A stretch of 29,930 nt of DNA. Source: Neolentinus lepideus HHB14362 ss-1. Taxonomy: Eukaryota > Basidiomycota > Agaricomycetes > Gloeophyllales > Gloeophyllaceae. Made by a program: the position numbers and the translations under genes. Under the pieces are notes generated by a model, which was not told the origin of the DNA, searched no databases, and saw nothing but the letters and a program-made list of their open reading frames with translations. Below are positions 12,001-22,779 of the stretch, piece after piece; the stretch's first letter is position 1; each line of letters opens with the position of its first letter. The stretch is from the NCBI GenBank assembly GCA_001632425.1, contig KV425578.1, positions 119,520-149,449 on the forward strand, given 5' to 3'.

Positions 12001-13406
12001 ATGTCTGCTATACTAAGGACTGTATTTTCTGCTGCGGTAGTACTCACTGCCAGCTTCGTGCTAGGAGCACTCTGTCCTGTTAGTGCTGTATCGTTCCCGG
12101 ATCCGCTCGCGCTTCAGGGAGCGCACGTCTACGTGCACGACCCGAGCCTGATCCAGCGTCAGTCCGACGGAAAGTACTTCTTGTTTACGAGCCACAATAA
12201 GTCGGGCATCATAACTGCGGACCAGTTGCAAGGGCGAGTATCTTATGTCGGGAAAAGGTTACATGAGCTAACATAGTGTATAGACCCTGGACGGAGGTCG
12301 GCTCTACTTTGCCTAACAACTCGTCCATCCAACTCCGTATGCGCCCATCCTATTACCATCCCATTTCTGCCACACTGATCTTTAACACTTCAGCTGGGCG
12401 TAGTGACATCTGGGCTCCCGACGTGTCATACCACAATGGGACCTACTATCAATACTATGCCGTCTCCACGTCGGGCAGCCACATATCAGGTATTGGTCTG
12501 GCAACCAGCGCTTCCATGGATCCTGGTACATGGACGGATCATGGCTTGGTTATCCAATCCAACAATAATAGCTTGTACAACTGCATTGACCCGACTCTAC
12601 TGGTTGATACCAATGGGACTCGGAGGCTGACATTCGGTGAGGCGTACCTTACTTGCGTCCTGCTCAATCGTACTGAATCAAAGTTGTCGAGGATCTTACT
12701 GGGTAAGACCAAACATAGCAACGATCGTGATCGCCCCAGGGCTGACTCAACTTCATAGAATGATACATATCAAGTCAACCTCGGTGCAGATTATCAGACA
12801 GTTATCAGCCAGCCGGTGCATACATCATTCAACGCATCTGGCAACCACGACCAGGAGGGATCCTTCTTATGGCCACACGGCGGATACTACTATTTCTTCG
12901 TCAGCAGTGGTAAGCCCGAACCCCAACTACGCGCTCCATACCTGAGCGTAATCCGGAACAGGCCAATGCTGCGGTTTTGACCCTCAAAACCTACCCCCTC
13001 CCGGAACCGAATACAAGGCACGTCATACAACTCAGCAATCCACCGAGATACTAACTCCCAAGCTCCCAGGTCTTCGTCGGCCGTTCACCCTCGCCGAGCG
13101 GCCCCTTCATCGACCAAGCCGGTGTCGACATGCTTCACGGTGGCGGCACGCTCGTGATCGCCTCGCACGGGAGCGTTTACGCCCCGGGCGGCGAGGGCGT
13201 CTTCACGGACAGCAAGTCGGGTAAGGATATCTTCGTGTACCACTATCTCCCTGCAGATGGTCCGGCGCCGTACACCGAGCCACAGGCCAGCCTGGGGCTT
13301 AATGCGATTGATTGGAGCTCGGTCAGTGGTTGGATTTCAGCTCTATGTTCGCGTAAGCTGACGTTACGGGTGGTATCAGGGATGGCCGGTTTTGACGAGC
13401 ATCTGA
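12001..13406 (+). CDS. Secreted GH43 endo-arabinanase-like glycosidase
   Basis: Glycoside hydrolase family 43, resembling arabinan endo-1,5-alpha-L-arabinosidases that cut pectic arabinan; inverting mechanism, extracellular. Exons: 12001-12233, 12284-12336, 12394-12636, 12692-12702, 12759-12909, 12962-13017, 13070-13321, 13380-13406; 341 aa. A signal peptide covers about 1-30. The three family carboxylates are visible: base D47 in VYVHDPSL, pKa-modulating D161 in CIDPTLL, and acid E213 in HDQEGSF. Other marks are DIWAPDVSYHNGTYY and a C-terminal IDWSSGWPVL. Exon 4 is an 11-nt microexon. Introns 1 (12234-12283) and 6 (13018-13069) are GC-AG; GT alternatives break the frame and the motifs. It lies downstream of GH31 on the same strand with its own TATA box. 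The exact substrate (arabinan or another arabinose-containing polymer) is inferred. Confidence 0.93.
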
Positions 13407-13642
13407 GGACGTTACTTCGAATCGTGTACCACAATGCACTTCGGACTGTTATCATACACCAATGCTAATGCTGTTCGACTTGTACATGGAAAATGATGGT
13501 ATCCAGAGCGTAGTGAAGTACCAAGGTATAAACTAAGAGATGACATGCACAACAGAAGGAAAGTAGTTGATCAGCATATGAGACATGTATCGTGCGGGAA
13601 GGATAGAACCTTCCACCGAGATTTAAGATGATTGATTGGTAT
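13407..13642. other. Convergent 3' spacer (GH43 / F-box)
   Basis: 236 bp between two converging genes. It should carry both 3' untranslated regions; I see no other feature. Confidence 0.5.
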
Positions 13643-15541
13643 TTAACAAGTCTTCCAAGTCACTTCTGTAACCCATCTACCACGGCGGTCTCCGCAGACC
13701 AGCTTTACGCCAAGGTCCCAAAGAGACTCGAGTTGCTCTGGAGAAACATCTAGACATCCTCTCACATCGACTTTGATTATCTTAGAAGGCGTGACATCCT
13801 CGTCCGAGTTCACCGGCGAATGCTTCCGCGTGGCGACATTCGGGGAGCCTGCAGCTCCCTTCCGCAGCGCTTTGATCTTCCGCGGAGTGGCGAAGGTGAA
13901 CGACACGTCCTCACTCCCTCTGTCGAATGCCGGTAAGACGGTGTTAAACGTGTTTCGTTTCCGAATGAGAGTGGATAGGTGGGTGAACTGCAGATCCGCG
14001 CAGTCCAAGAAAATGAGCTCGTCAAGGAATGGACAGACGGGAACCCATTTCCCCATGGCCATAGATGTCGCACCGAAGCATTTGCATAAATCCTCCATCC
14101 CGCGGCACGCGTCAATTTTGAGGCATCGGAGAGAGGGAAGATAACTGAGTGTCTTCTCGCCCCATTCCGCGGTCAAGCTGACACGGAATAGACTGAGATG
14201 CGTGAGCGAAGGCATCGCAGGAACGTGGAACAAGGTCGGGAAAGCCGTCATCACCGGCAGCATGGCCTTGTCAAAATCATCATTTTCGATGCTCAAACGC
14301 CGGAGGTTCGGGAAGGTCATGCACTTCAGGCACCAGGCAATGGCACCTATCTCGACGTAATGAAGATGAAGCTCCTTCAGTGTTTTGTACACGAGCGGCT
14401 TGTCAAGGAAGAGATTCTGCGCAAGGCTGTACCCTCCGAGGACATTGCGGAGGTAGAGTGTGAGGATTTGTAGACAGGGTGTGTCGAGGAAGAGGAGAAT
14501 TTGATGGACTTCTTTTGGATGGAGGAAACCCCACTTCAAGTCCAGGAGGTTCTGGAACAGGACTGGACGATCTGGATGCTTGCTTGTGAAGAGCTGCGAG
14601 ACGGGGTTGGGTACGAATATGTCATAGGATGGGCTCCCTTCAATGGTAAAGCTCTCGAGGAGAGGAGCGTTCCTCGCGAACTTGGTGATGTGAGATAGAC
14701 GCAAGCGATGGTCACGCCCGGGACACTTGAGCGTGGCGAACCGGACCCTGGAGAACAGCTCGTCAGGGAATACAAGCGGCGAAATGTGTTGCAAGTGAAG
14801 GGATTCCAGTTCGTAAGGTGCTGACATAAACAGTGTAGATGCTTCCGCTGAAAGGTGCATGGGACCCGAATACGGCTTGTCTAGTGATAGCCGCAGCGAG
14901 CGGAGACGAGGGAAGAAAGACGACAAGCTTTGCATCAGGTGCGTCATTCCACCTGGATCCTCAGATTCACAGGTTAAAGATCGCCAAGGTGCTCGTCCAA
15001 AGATCAGATTTGAGAGAGCAAAATCAATCTGTTTCCTTAAAAGAGGTATATCCTGTAGCTGGTGTCGAACCAAGGACGGTAGGAATACCAGATCAAGAGG
15101 AACATTGCCAGACCGTTCTTTGTACGCTTGAAGAGCCGCCAATGCTCCTGGGCAAGCAATGTTGCCACGAAGAAGTATCCGAGTCCAATATCGCGAGCCG
15201 TGGCTGGACAGAAGGAGATCTCGCCATGCACGGCATACGTGCGAGAGGGTGACAGCGCGATAGAAACCCTTGGAGGTGCTGTCTGCACCGTCCAAAGGGT
15301 CTTCCTCCAATATTACGATGTCAAATATTTCATGCCATAGTTCTGTCACCAGCCTGTAGCGTATGCCCTCGAGGTTGATGCGTTCAATACGAAGGCGGTC
15401 GATCTCGGACCGGATACCTTGAAGTTTGCACTCGGTTTCTTTCTGTTCAACCTGCAGTCGTTCCAACAGATGTTCGTTTTGAGCGAGGTTGCTCGTTATT
15501 TCAGCTTTAGTCAAGGATGTATAGGATGTATTAAGGTCCAT
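13643..15541 (-). CDS. F-box protein with leucine-rich C-terminal region
   Basis: 632 aa, single exon. Residues about 20-62 form a charged coiled coil ending in RIERINLEGI. An F-box-like motif follows at about 63-122: RLVTELWHEIFDIV, then the VTLSHVCRAWRDLL segment typical of mushroom F-box families. The rest is rich in Leu with irregular LRR-like repeats (for example LRRLSIEND, LTHLSLFRVSL, LRCLKIDAC). F-box proteins usually present substrates to an SCF ubiquitin ligase through Skp1; the target here is unknown and the ligase role is inferred from the family. The start is the first ATG of the open frame. A TATA-like CTATAAGA on the minus strand lies near 15690. Such genes are highly expanded in Agaricomycetes. 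It separates the two GH31 copies. Confidence 0.85.
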   Translation of the reverse strand: MDLNTSYTSLTKAEITSNLAQNEHLLERLQVEQKETECKLQGIRSEIDRLRIERINLEGIRYRLVTELWHEIFDIVILEEDPLDGADSTSKGFYRAVTLSHVCRAWRDLLLSSHGSRYWTRILLRGNIACPGALAALQAYKERSGNVPLDLVFLPSLVRHQLQDIPLLRKQIDFALSNLIFGRAPWRSLTCESEDPGGMTHLMQSLSSFFPRLRSLRLSLDKPYSGPMHLSAEASTLFMSAPYELESLHLQHISPLVFPDELFSRVRFATLKCPGRDHRLRLSHITKFARNAPLLESFTIEGSPSYDIFVPNPVSQLFTSKHPDRPVLFQNLLDLKWGFLHPKEVHQILLFLDTPCLQILTLYLRNVLGGYSLAQNLFLDKPLVYKTLKELHLHYVEIGAIAWCLKCMTFPNLRRLSIENDDFDKAMLPVMTAFPTLFHVPAMPSLTHLSLFRVSLTAEWGEKTLSYLPSLRCLKIDACRGMEDLCKCFGATSMAMGKWVPVCPFLDELIFLDCADLQFTHLSTLIRKRNTFNTVLPAFDRGSEDVSFTFATPRKIKALRKGAAGSPNVATRKHSPVNSDEDVTPSKIIKVDVRGCLDVSPEQLESLWDLGVKLVCGDRRGRWVTEVTWKTC

Positions 15542-15909
15542 GTGGTAGAGGATGTAGTCGAAGGCGTAAATAATAGAAAACAAGCAGTGCCACCGTTGAA
15601 CATTGGGCGCTTAGCGCTTACTAACTGATCGGAACACGGCTTGAGCGCACTCTGTCCTCGAGCTTCTACGCCTAATTGCTTGAGCTCTTATAGTACCATT
15701 CTTATCGAGAATAAAGGCTTCATAGAAATATTTTGAGGCCCCATTTCCGGATCCTTGCGACAGATCATTTCTGCCCGGGACTCACAGTACAGAGTTCTTT
15801 TGACAAGCGACGAGAATAATACTTTGCAGTACAAAGATAATCATTTCTTCTGGACTTCACAGAGGAGGCTGAATACTGCATGCGAATTACTGTTGTATTA
15901 AAGAATCGT
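15542..15909. other. Intergenic, F-box promoter and tail of the GH31 pseudogene
   Basis: 368 bp with no open frame of interest. It should contain the F-box upstream region and the sequence downstream of the decayed GH31 copy. Confidence 0.45.
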
Positions 15910-18509
15910 TCACGCCCAGGACACGACCTCCGCCTTATTCAGACTCAAAGAGAGCCCCATGACAACCAACCTTTCCACACCTGCCGTGTACTCCCATTGC
16001 TCTGACGCAACCTTCTTGCCCAGTATCGATACGCTATTCGGCTTCTGCACTCCAAGCACGGTAAGACTTGTCACCTTCGACCCTACCTCATACGTCCCCT
16101 CTCTCTTGATCTCCAGTTTGCCAGAACAGACCGAAAAGGTAACAGTTGCATTTGGGCCAGGTGGGTAACTGACACCATCATCGATGTACGCGGTCCCAAA
16201 AAACACTTCCATCTGCGGCGAGCGAGATGAGTAATTCATATAGCCCCTGCCTTGTCTCTTCAATGGTGTAAGCAGGCACGGCGTCCAGTAATAGGGCAGC
16301 ACCATCGCGTATGTGTACATTGATGTGGCCTAGCGGTGCCAACAGGGTCGTGTTCACGCCTGGAGTTGTGGTAACAGCCGCGTGGGTGTACCAGTCACGC
16401 CAGGTGACCTGCCCGCGACCAGGGAAGATATCTTGAAAGCAGTGAGGTGAGTGTTTACAGAACTGGATGAATCGCATTACATACCATCGATGTGGAAGCG
16501 TTAGGAGTCAAGACCGGCGCGATCAAGATATCACAGCCGATCATGAATTGCCGGTCTACAGCGAATAGTTCTGGCTCATTCGGGAATTCGTAGAACAGTG
16601 CACGAACGGACGGAGAGCCATACGTAGAAGTATTGGCAAAGAGGGTGTACTAGTCCACATGAGAAAATGACGAGCCGAGACGATTGCAAGGAGGAGAAGC
16701 TTACCCAGTATGGCAGCATAGAGTACCTCACCGCGATGGCGGTTCGTGAAGCATTAGCTACGCTCTCCCATCGGTACGGCTCCTGAGATAGAGCATCTCA
16801 AGTATTGTGATTTCTGTAGAATGGCACAAACGCTGATAATTGCATCCATCTGTTGCATAGCTCCTCATTTGTATTATCAACTGTAGAAGGATCAACATAC
16901 CACTCTATCAGTTCCATATCCGAGATACTCACGGAAGCCACACGTATCCGCACCAACCATTGGGATCTGGTAAAGCTGGAATTGAAGTACGCCTCGAATG
17001 CTAAAGTACATGTACTGCCATTTACTGTAATTATCACCGAGCTATATCATAAATTGTCAGTCATCCTCAGGCTCTATATTATAGCACTCTTATGTAAGAG
17101 ACGCACCTAGTGGCCGGTCCACTTTCTAGAGGACGGGAATGACGACCGACTAATCAGGAATGGGCGCTTGCCGAGGTTGATGTCTTGCATAGCGAGATGA
17201 GTCGTTTTCTCCTCCATTATGCCCCACATATTATGTACATCCAACTCAATATAGCCAGGTGCGTGGGTAGCATTCGTCGCAATCGTATTCACGGACAGCC
17301 TACCGGCACCTTCGATAGATCACAAGAACGGACAAAAGACGAAAGGAGACGAATACTAACCGTTATGGATAGCATATTCAGGATTATTCAAGTCCACCCC
17401 ACTTTCACTCGCTGCCCCCAGGCCACGCTTTGTCAACGTCGAACTAGAGGAGTTCTCGGGCTGGCAGTTGTATGTACTGGTTCCATTGACAGTCATGTTT
17501 CCACTGGGGCCGAAGAGCGTCGCCTTGTAGCTATACAGTCCGATAGTCAATGCGGACAGTTTCACCAGCAGCGAGGCGGACAGGTGCCATCACCATTCAG
17601 GATACTCGAGGACAGGATTGTCAGGTGAGCATGGGAGGCAGTGGCACGTACTGCTGGACTCCTTGAATGTAAGGATTGACGATGTCTATCAGATCAACCT
17701 CGGCGTGAGACATTGGCCCTGACGAAATCTGTAGCATTGACTTGATGCGCGATAGCCGCATCAACGATTGGAATATCTGATGGAAGGAATAAATCTAGTT
17801 GAATGCTTCAGGCGAGGATTCTTCACTTACAGTGCTGGTGATTAGCAGCCTAAGGCATCTGTCAGCCCGGAACGTCATGGAAGCACAGAAAAGTAATCAG
17901 ACCAGCTCCTGAATGAATGTTCTCATATCTTCCCCAGGGAATGTTACCGGATCGGACGTGAAGTCCCGAAACGCGTGATACGGGTCAATATCATTCCACA
18001 CAACTACAGCGCACATCATTAATCCTGGATATCCACGCTACTGTCGAAACATTTTACACACACCTTCCAAGGGTATTCCAGCTTCTCTCATTGCCTCCAC
18101 CTGCTGCCTGGTCTCATTGATGATTGATGTCATGATAGCCCCACCTGCAAAGCTGAAATCCGAAGCCCCACATAGGCTGCCACATAGGTAGACCGACAAC
18201 AGCACCGTATTGTTCGATAACAGATTCTGGAGTTGGTCCAGAGAAGAAGTAGAAGTCGAGAATGCCGCCGAGGAGACGGTACTCGATCAGCGAAACGTTG
18301 GCGGACGGCGGGGTAGCGAGGAGTACATCAGCACCGGCGGAGCTATTGGGCCGTAAGACAATATATTTTGAGACATTCAAAGAAAAATTAGACTTCTCAG
18401 CAGCGAATGATTTGGGAAAGAGCTTTTTCTGTAAAGAAGGCGTCCTGGCAACAACACTGCTCGTAAGTAGAAGCAGTCCGAATTGAACGCTGACGGCCGC
18501 GACGAACAT
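15910..18509 (-). pseudogene. Decayed GH31 alpha-glucosidase paralog
   Basis: A second GH31 copy, inverted relative to the intact gene, matching its signal peptide, exons 6-10, 14-19 and many intron positions. Lesions seen: (1) exons 2-5 are missing, exon 1 running straight into intron 5 and exon 6 near 18360; (2) a 7-bp tandem duplication, ATTGATG twice at 18116-18129, shifts frame to a TGA at 18114-18116; (3) exons 11, 12 and most of 13 are deleted near 17600-17650, removing the nucleophile segment; (4) TGA at 16798-16800 in exon 17; (5) one base lost at the end of exon 18 near 16490; (6) a run of six A at 16198-16203 is one base too long. The acid/base LGDN segment survives. With the nucleophile gone, it cannot encode a working enzyme. 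Confidence 0.93.
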
Positions 18510-19364
18510 GGCAGTACGAAGTCGTCCTGAGAGAAACAATCACGTCCTTTATGAACGGTTGAGTGCTATTTTTCATTTGAATCGACTCGTGAACCGACTC
18601 AATTGAACGATGCTTGCCGTAATGCTTCGAGCTCATGACGGATGTGCCTCGCACATAAATCCAAATCGCTCTGTGATAGGCCCAATCATGCTACACGGTT
18701 ACTGAATGCAGTTGCAGATTATCAGAGTTATCTGTAGAAGCCGTACAATCACGTCCTAGGTACACGTTAATTTATACAAACTACGGGCGAATACGTCGGA
18801 CTCACCTTACAGTAGCCGTGTAATATGACGACGACTGGGGAAAATGTGGGGAATAGGGTGAGCGCAGACTTATACTTGAACGACTGACTTCTGTTACCAG
18901 ACGCCGCGGATCGGGCGTCAGCATTATCCTGACCTGTATACATGCCGTCTGGTAACTTGCAGACATCGCTGGATCTTTGTCGATTTGCAATTCGCTGGAA
19001 CCGATGCATCGCCATAGTATAGTCCGAATCGGAAAACAGTTGCCACCGCCGCGATCGGTACTACCCGCACAGTCCGTTAAGCTCATAGCATATATCTAGC
19101 TCATGGCTTGCAGAGAAAATCTAGCAAACGGAAAGGTAAGGTCTGGCAAAGTCAATAGAATAGTTTGTAGCCCGATGACGGCAATGGGCATACAATTCGC
19201 CTCCGACCAAAACTCGACATTACTGTTCCTGGTATGTAGGTTACTATATCCAGCTGATACTGTGATGCATAGCGTAATTATGGTCCGTACTTAGTTCATG
19301 ATGTCCATTCGACCTGAGGCATCAAACAAGAGAATGAGGAGCAAATCCAACACAGCCCGTCCCA
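18510..19364. other. Intergenic, pseudogene promoter remnant and GMC 3' region
   Basis: About 855 bp. The only feature I can support is CATAAAG on the minus strand at 18547-18553, the TATA-like site of the decayed GH31 copy. Open frames of up to 94 codons here overlap each other and match no family I know. Confidence 0.45.
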
Positions 19365-21870
19365 TTACTGAGCTGCCTTGATCAGGTCGGCTGCCTTCTC
19401 AGCGACGCCGTACAACGTAGCAGCCAAATGAGCGCTGATCTGTAACGGAAGGATAGATGCGTCAACGACTCTCAAGTTCGTTGTGTTATAGACGATCAGC
19501 TGAGCGTTCACCACGCCTAAGGAGATGGTCAGAGGAAGTAGGGATGGAGCTCCGACAAAACTTGCCTCCCAAATCCTGTCTCATCATAGCGCAGGTTCCA
19601 ATCGGGTGATCCACCGAAGAGAAACCAGCGCTAGGGTCGAGAATCCAATTCTGCCAGTCCTGCTCTGATCCGCCGTCTTCATTATCTGGAACTGTGCTGT
19701 TTCCTGGGATCGTTTCGCCCACGGAGATCGAGCTACCGGGAACATTAGACACATCCGGCAACAAAAGGAAGATTCACCGACCTCAAGGGAGGACTAGCCA
19801 AAACTCTCCTGGAAAGCCGAGCGCCTGCAACCTGCACGGACAAGTCGAAGTCGACGCCGAAGTAGTTCACCGTGACATTAGGTTTCGTAAATGCATCGGT
19901 GCTCTGACAATTACCACATAATTATAAGGACACAAAAACCAACGAAATGTACAACTCCCTACCGTAATCTGAACTGTGCCTCTGCTGAATGGCAGTAGCT
20001 GCCACATATCGATGCCCAAATCACTAGAAAACGTATCAGTAACGAGGGCTCCAGTTGACAAGGCCGTTGTCCACTTACTCTGGAAATCCAGTATCATAAA
20101 ACATTTCGACCACCGGTACTAATCATATTCGCAACAAGAAATCCGTCAGAGAGCACTCACACAACGTGTACTGAATAGGACTCACCGCTACTGTTAACGA
20201 TTAGATCGGCCTGTACCTGATAAATCTGTTCCAGAGCATCCGCCGACAAAGCAGAGCCAGCTTGGGAGCTCGCCCAGCTGGACAGCGATGACTGAATCTG
20301 GTTAACCATGGACTGAGCCTGATCACCGAATACTTGGTAGATATTGGGGTATGCGATAGCATCGGCAGGACCGTTGCCGTCAACATTAAATCCGTTCCCA
20401 TGGGCTCCTAGAGAGTCCATAGTCTACAAAACAGTATAAACAGTATAATATTACTGCCATGAGTTGACACATTAGACAAGAGACGTACCTGCTCCTGGAG
20501 ATTCTTTCCGACAGTAGACAGATTTAACAGAGTCTGTATGCCCAAGGGTCCTAGGACGGACGAGTCACCGATACCTGACAGCTGGAGAAGCGCCGGAGAC
20601 TGCGAGAACACGCGATCAGCTGTCCCGTTCTTCAGTAAATTGCAAGGGACATGCCTGTATTGCGCCAGCAGCGACAATCACCTCACGACTGGCATAAGCT
20701 GTGGACGAAGTTCCTGAATTGCCGGTGGGACTGAACGTTACTCCTGACGCGTGGAGAGGCAGGCTTCCATTCGAAAAATTGATCTTAGTGACCTGACATC
20801 TTCTGTCAATTCTGGAAATTATATGATCGTAGATCACTACTCACTTGTTGGCTTACAAGGGTGAGCCAGTTCGTCCTATCACTCTCCACTGGCGTCAAGT
20901 ATGCGTCTACAGAAGACGAACGGTGATCGTCATCGTGCCAGTTCAGCGTCTGGTAACAACGATGTAAAAATCAACGAAATAATGAATCGTGGGACTGGAT
21001 ATTACCAGAGGCGTCATTGATACACAGTTCGAATCGCCGCCATTGATGTCAGGACAATGCGTTAAACCAGATACATTCCCAATGGCAGAGATGAAATCCG
21101 GTTGCTGTGGTCCGCCATACATAGCGTCAGGATAAGTGACTTGTACAGGGCCACTCGTGTTGTGATATGATGCCACAGATTCAGCGCCTTTGGCTTGTTG
21201 CTGTGAATTGGGTGCACTGAATGCTTCGGACTGCAAGTATGTCTACTGTGAAAAGAGTATTGGCAAGGACGATGGGTGCGGACTAACCTTCTTCATATAG
21301 CTAAAGAGGCTGTCCCAGTTCCAGTTAACACCAGCCTCGGATGGGTCCAGCAAGGTAGAGAGTGCATCGTATTGAGCACTCATCCCTCTAGTATAATGGC
21401 CACCGTTGATGGACGTGCTGCCACCCAAAGTCTTTCCGCTATACCATAGTCAATATGTGATGAAAATCGCGGACGAACAATCTTACCCTCGAATAACCTT
21501 GCCATCCTCAGCTGCCCAAGCCCAATCAAGGTCGGTGCCAAAAGCTTGACCTACACCAGCATTATATAAACAAAGATTTTTAGATCTAGAGTATTTGCGT
21601 ACTGTAGTCATAAATGTCATAGACCTCAGGATCATTTCTGTTGTCTGCACCGGCTTCGACGAGGAGAACCGTGATATTCGAATTCTCTGCCAGTCTGGCA
21701 GCAACCGTAGTACCCGCCAGACCAGCGCCCACAACAATGTAGTCGAAAGTCTGATCGGCAGCAGTACTGGCGTCTGAAGTCACTCCGTACGCGCGCTTGT
21801 GAAGCGCAGGTCCCGCGAGGGTCTGCGCAGCCAGGCACAAGAGTGGCACTATCGAGCGTAGTGTTGCCAT
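19365..21870 (-). CDS. Secreted GMC flavin oxidoreductase (AA3-type, glucose-oxidase-like)
   Basis: FAD-dependent glucose-methanol-choline oxidoreductase; such enzymes oxidise sugars or alcohols outside the cell, passing electrons to O2 or quinones. Exons in transcription order: 21870-21603, 21550-21487, 21438-21288, 21230-21006, 20949-20845, 20792-20655, 20599-20489, 20423-20186, 20118-20079, 20023-19963, 19903-19782, 19732-19566, 19516-19365; 613 aa. A signal peptide covers about 1-19. The FAD motif GAGLAG is at 48-53, with VEAG at 71-74. The GMC signatures are [16 protein letters not shown] at 111-126 and [16 protein letters not shown] around 313-328. The catalytic pair is H550 ([10 protein letters not shown]) and H593 ([11 protein letters not shown]). 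Introns 6 (20600-20654) and 12 (19517-19565) are GC-AG. Overall pattern resembles glucose oxidase/dehydrogenase more than aryl-alcohol oxidase, but the substrate cannot be fixed from sequence. Confidence 0.93.
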
Positions 21871-22260
21871 AGACGATGGGGGGTAGGTGCGTCCAGTCCA
21901 CGCAATCCTGCGAGGTTTTATGCACCAATTCCGGCGGATGAGCCCAACGCGGGCGAACGAGCCCGTCCATGTCGGGGATTAACGTTAACCGTGAACGATG
22001 CGTACATGACGGTGCTCCAAGGGATGCCGCGAGCGCATGAGGACTTGCAGTGCCCACCACGTGATGAGCCCGAGACGTTTGATCTAAGCTACCGGGCCGA
22101 ATCGGTAATCTCAAGTACTGCAGGTCTAGGAGGAAGCAATGCTGCACTCACCTGTTCTGTGGGCCCCTAAGGCTACCTTACCCATACAACTTAACCCTTC
22201 TGTGCCATTTACACAAAGGATACAAAGTCTACTGTTACGAGTCCTGAGGTACGAAGGAAA
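21871..22260. other. GMC gene upstream region
   Basis: 390 bp upstream of the GMC start. It contains CATAAAA on the minus strand at 21916-21922, about 48 nt before the ATG, and no coding frame I can support. Confidence 0.45.
21916..21922 (-). promoter_or_regulatory. TATA-like CATAAAA of the GMC gene
   Basis: Minus-strand CATAAAA about 48 nt before ATG 21870. Sequence and spacing match the site in front of the GH31 gene. Confidence 0.45.
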
Positions 22261-22638
22261 GCGTTTATATACGCTCAGAATGAGCGCTCTGCCGAACGAT
22301 GAGCCCGTGGGAATGCTCTGCCGAGTAATCGGTGTGTGAAACATTTGTAGTATCGACCAGGAAGTTAGATGTCCGATTCCAAGTCCGCTTGTAGTCGTCA
22401 CTACAAAGTCACTACAAACTTGTTTTGTAGTCTCATTTCTCGACATTTTCTTCCTCACTTTCATATACTTACTTCATTTTCTCCATGCTTCTCAATATAA
22501 GCTTTTGGTATATATTTGCGTTATTCAGAATATTTCTGTATTTTTAGCGTTTTATTTGCATTTGGGAGACTCAGTACACTCTGAGAGGTGTTTCTTACCG
22601 TGGGAACCGGACTACAACGACGGTTTGTAGTGGGTGGC
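22261..22638 (+). repeat. Diverged repeat, copy 1
   Basis: Begins with GCGTTTATATACGCTCAGAA and ends with TTTGTAGTGGGTGGC. It aligns in direct orientation with 23726-24039, apart from an extra segment of about 60 bp here. Shared landmarks are CACTACAAAC, GCTTCTCAATAT and GTATTTTTAG. It has several ACTACAA/TTGTAGT inverted motifs. No coding capacity. This copy keeps more CG dinucleotides than copy 2. Confidence 0.75.
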
Positions 22639-22779
22639 GTGGCGTCGCGCCGCGTCGATTCCAAATACTGGCCTCTGATTGGCCAGATGCTCGCTCGCGC
22701 GGGTCACAAAGGGCTTCAAGCTTACTAGACTCTAGTGTATAATCTTAGCTTGTAATTGCCTGCTGACTTCACCAGTCAG

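Noticed and set aside
13773..14144. Plus-strand open frames within the F-box gene
   Set aside because: They are shadows of the 632-aa minus-strand gene, whose F-box and Leu-rich pattern are clear.
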